A stretch of 50,441 nucleotides of DNA from Pseudomonas sp. 14P_8.1_Bac3. GTDB taxonomy: Bacteria > Pseudomonadota > Gammaproteobacteria > Pseudomonadales > Pseudomonadaceae. The position numbers and the translations under genes are program-made. Shown one piece after another: positions 48,952 through 50,441 of this stretch. The notes under the pieces were generated by a model, which ran no database searches, was not told the DNA's origin, and was given only the letters and a program-made list of their open reading frames with translations. The stretch is taken from contig NZ_JANLOD010000067.1 of assembly GCF_025466085.1 (NCBI RefSeq), positions 1 to 50,441 on the forward strand, in the 5' to 3' direction. Position 1 is the stretch's first letter; the number at the start of each line of letters is the position of its first letter.

Positions 48952-50412
48952 ATGATCAAATCTTTGCGTCCCCTGTTGCTGGCCAGTCTTCTTCTCCCCC
49001 TGGCCCTCCCTGTTTCCGCCGCCACCATCAATACTGCGTTGTCACCGAACGTCGAAAAGGCCCTGAAGGCCAGCAAGCTGCAGGACAACGCCCTGTCACT
49101 GGTGATGATCCCGCTCACCGGCCCCGGCAACCCGACCGTCTTCAACGCTGACGTCTCAGTCAACCCGGCTTCCACCATGAAGCTGGTGACCACCTACGCT
49201 GCCCTGGAGATGCTCGGCCCGAACCACCAGTGGAAAACCGAGTTCTACACCGACGGCACCCTCAGCGGTGGCATTCTCAACGGCAACCTCTACCTCAAGG
49301 GTGGCGGCGATCCGAAACTGAACATGGAAAAACTCTGGCTGCTGATGCGCGACCTGCGGGCCAACGGCGTCACGCAAGTGACCGGCAACCTGGTGCTGGA
49401 CCGCGGTTTCTTCGTGCAACCGCAATTGCCCGAATTCAACGATGACGGCAACGACGAGAACAAGCCGTTCCTGGTCAAGCCCGACTCGCTGCTGGTCAAT
49501 CTCAAGGCCCTGCGCTTCGTGGCGCGCAACGACAACGGCCGGGTGCTGGTGTCGGTGGAGCCGCCGATTGCCAGCATCGTCATCGAAAACCAGGTCAAGG
49601 CGATCAACTCCAAGCAATGCACCGGCGGCGTGCGTTACAACCCGGTGACCCAACCTGACGGCACCGTGACCGTGACCGTTGGCGGTCAGCTGGGCGAAGG
49701 CTGCAGCTCGCAGACCTATCTGTCGCTGCTCGACCACGCGACCTACACCGCCGGTGCCGTGCGGGCGATCTGGAAAGAACTGGGTGGCAGCATCCAGGGC
49801 AAGGACGTGCTGGCGCCAACGCCGAAAGACGCCAAGGTCCTCGCCCGCGCCTTCTCGCCCGATTTGGCGGAAATCATCCGCGACATCAACAAATACAGTA
49901 ACAACACCATGGCCCAGCAGCTGTTCCTGAGCCTGGGCCAGAAATTCCGCACCGATGCCGACGGCGACGATGCCAAAGCAGCCCAGCGCGTGGTGCGTCA
50001 GTGGCTGGCGAAGAAAGGCATCACCGCGCCGCACCTGGTGATGGAGAACGGCTCCGGCCTGTCCCGCGCCGAGCGTGTCAGTGCACGGGAAATGGCCGCG
50101 ATGCTGCAAGCCGCGTGGCACAGTCCGTACGCTGCCGAGTTCATCAGTTCGATGCCAATTGCCGGCACCGATGGCACCATGCGTAAACGCCTGAAGACCA
50201 CCGCGATGCGCGGCGAAGCCCACGTCAAGACCGGCACCCTGAATACCGTGCGGGCGATCTCCGGCTTCAGCCGCGACATCAACGGCAATACCTGGGCGGT
50301 GGTGGCGATCCTCAACGACAAGGCCCCGTTCGGCGCTTCGTCGGTACTGGATCAGGTGCTCCTGGACCTGTATCGCCAGCCGAAACTGCCGGAGACCGCT
50401 TCGGTTCTGTAA
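48952..50412 (+). CDS. dacB: D-alanyl-D-alanine carboxypeptidase/endopeptidase (PBP4, DacB type)
   Basis: 486-residue class C low-mass penicillin-binding protein of peptidase family S13, trimming peptidoglycan in the periplasm. Signal peptide MIKSLRPLLLASLLLPLALP (cut near VSA/A). Active-site motifs: SxxK Ser74-Thr-Met-Lys77 (NPASTMK), SxN Ser316-Asn-Asn (YSNNTMAQ) and KTG at about 426 (HVKTGT). The start is the ATG giving MIKSLRPLLL; the longer frame to 48859 crosses the likely promoter. In P. aeruginosa, PBP4 loss is linked to ampC induction. Confidence 0.96.
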   Translation: MIKSLRPLLLASLLLPLALPVSAATINTALSPNVEKALKASKLQDNALSLVMIPLTGPGNPTVFNADVSVNPASTMKLVTTYAALEMLGPNHQWKTEFYTDGTLSGGILNGNLYLKGGGDPKLNMEKLWLLMRDLRANGVTQVTGNLVLDRGFFVQPQLPEFNDDGNDENKPFLVKPDSLLVNLKALRFVARNDNGRVLVSVEPPIASIVIENQVKAINSKQCTGGVRYNPVTQPDGTVTVTVGGQLGEGCSSQTYLSLLDHATYTAGAVRAIWKELGGSIQGKDVLAPTPKDAKVLARAFSPDLAEIIRDINKYSNNTMAQQLFLSLGQKFRTDADGDDAKAAQRVVRQWLAKKGITAPHLVMENGSGLSRAERVSAREMAAMLQAAWHSPYAAEFISSMPIAGTDGTMRKRLKTTAMRGEAHVKTGTLNTVRAISGFSRDINGNTWAVVAILNDKAPFGASSVLDQVLLDLYRQPKLPETASVL

Positions 50413-50441
50413 CCCGGTTTTCGATACGCGAAGATCGAATG

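Overview
The window reads as a chromosomal segment of a fluorescent-group Pseudomonas. It is GC-rich, carries many Pseudomonas-type REP inverted pairs (GAGCGGGCTTGCTCGCGA and variants), and its gene order (cco-cco-ccoGHIS-hemN-anr-apt, dnaX-ybaB-recR, ligA-zipA-smc, xdhABC-guaD) is one I recall from Pseudomonas. No rRNA, tRNA, CRISPR array, transposase or prophage was seen. The only RNA gene recognised is the 4.5S SRP RNA (ffs, minus strand, about 27161-27257).

Region 1 (1-17.8 kb) is a micro-aerobic respiration block. Two tandem ccoNOQP operons (840-4034 and 4518-7739) encode cbb3-type oxidases. ccoG, ccoH, ccoI and ccoS supply copper and assembly functions, followed by a small membrane protein, the oxygen-independent haem synthesis gene hemN, and the oxygen sensor anr. 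ANR boxes are visible upstream of hemN (perfect, 14279-14292), upstream of the first cco operon (707-720, inside the divergent hydrolase gene) and, weaker, upstream of ccoG and of the second cco operon. So the regulator and its likely targets sit together. A PIN/Phd toxin-antitoxin pair (7914-8578) separates the oxidase structural genes from the assembly genes. apt follows anr.

Region 2 (17.8-36.5 kb) holds an acyl-CoA dehydrogenase and the dnaX-ybaB-recR set, interrupted by an NADP-dependent oxidoreductase. Then comes a variable-looking patch (a periplasmic binding protein, a PAS-GGDEF-EAL protein with a damaged EAL site, and an XRE regulator in AT-rich DNA), followed by ffs, a zinc-ribbon metallopeptidase and the chromosome-maintenance and division genes ligA, zipA and smc. 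A GntR regulator lies two bases upstream of smc.

Region 3 (36.5-45.4 kb) is a purine catabolism block. xdhA, xdhB and xdhC encode xanthine dehydrogenase and its maturation factor, and guaD encodes guanine deaminase. A second GntR-FCD regulator is divergent from a BenE-family transporter. Two identical TGAC-N6-GTCA palindromes overlap the probable xdhA promoter, and an ATTGTACACAAT site overlaps the probable promoter of the second GntR gene.

Region 4 (45.6-50.4 kb) holds an OprD-family porin directly followed by a secreted amidohydrolase (a likely uptake/hydrolysis pair), then yggL and dacB (PBP4-type D-Ala-D-Ala carboxypeptidase). No clearly new multi-gene system was found. The best leads are the coding-sequence-embedded ANR box, the toxin-antitoxin pair in the oxidase cluster, the xdh tandem operator, the transporter beside the purine genes and the porin-amidohydrolase pair.
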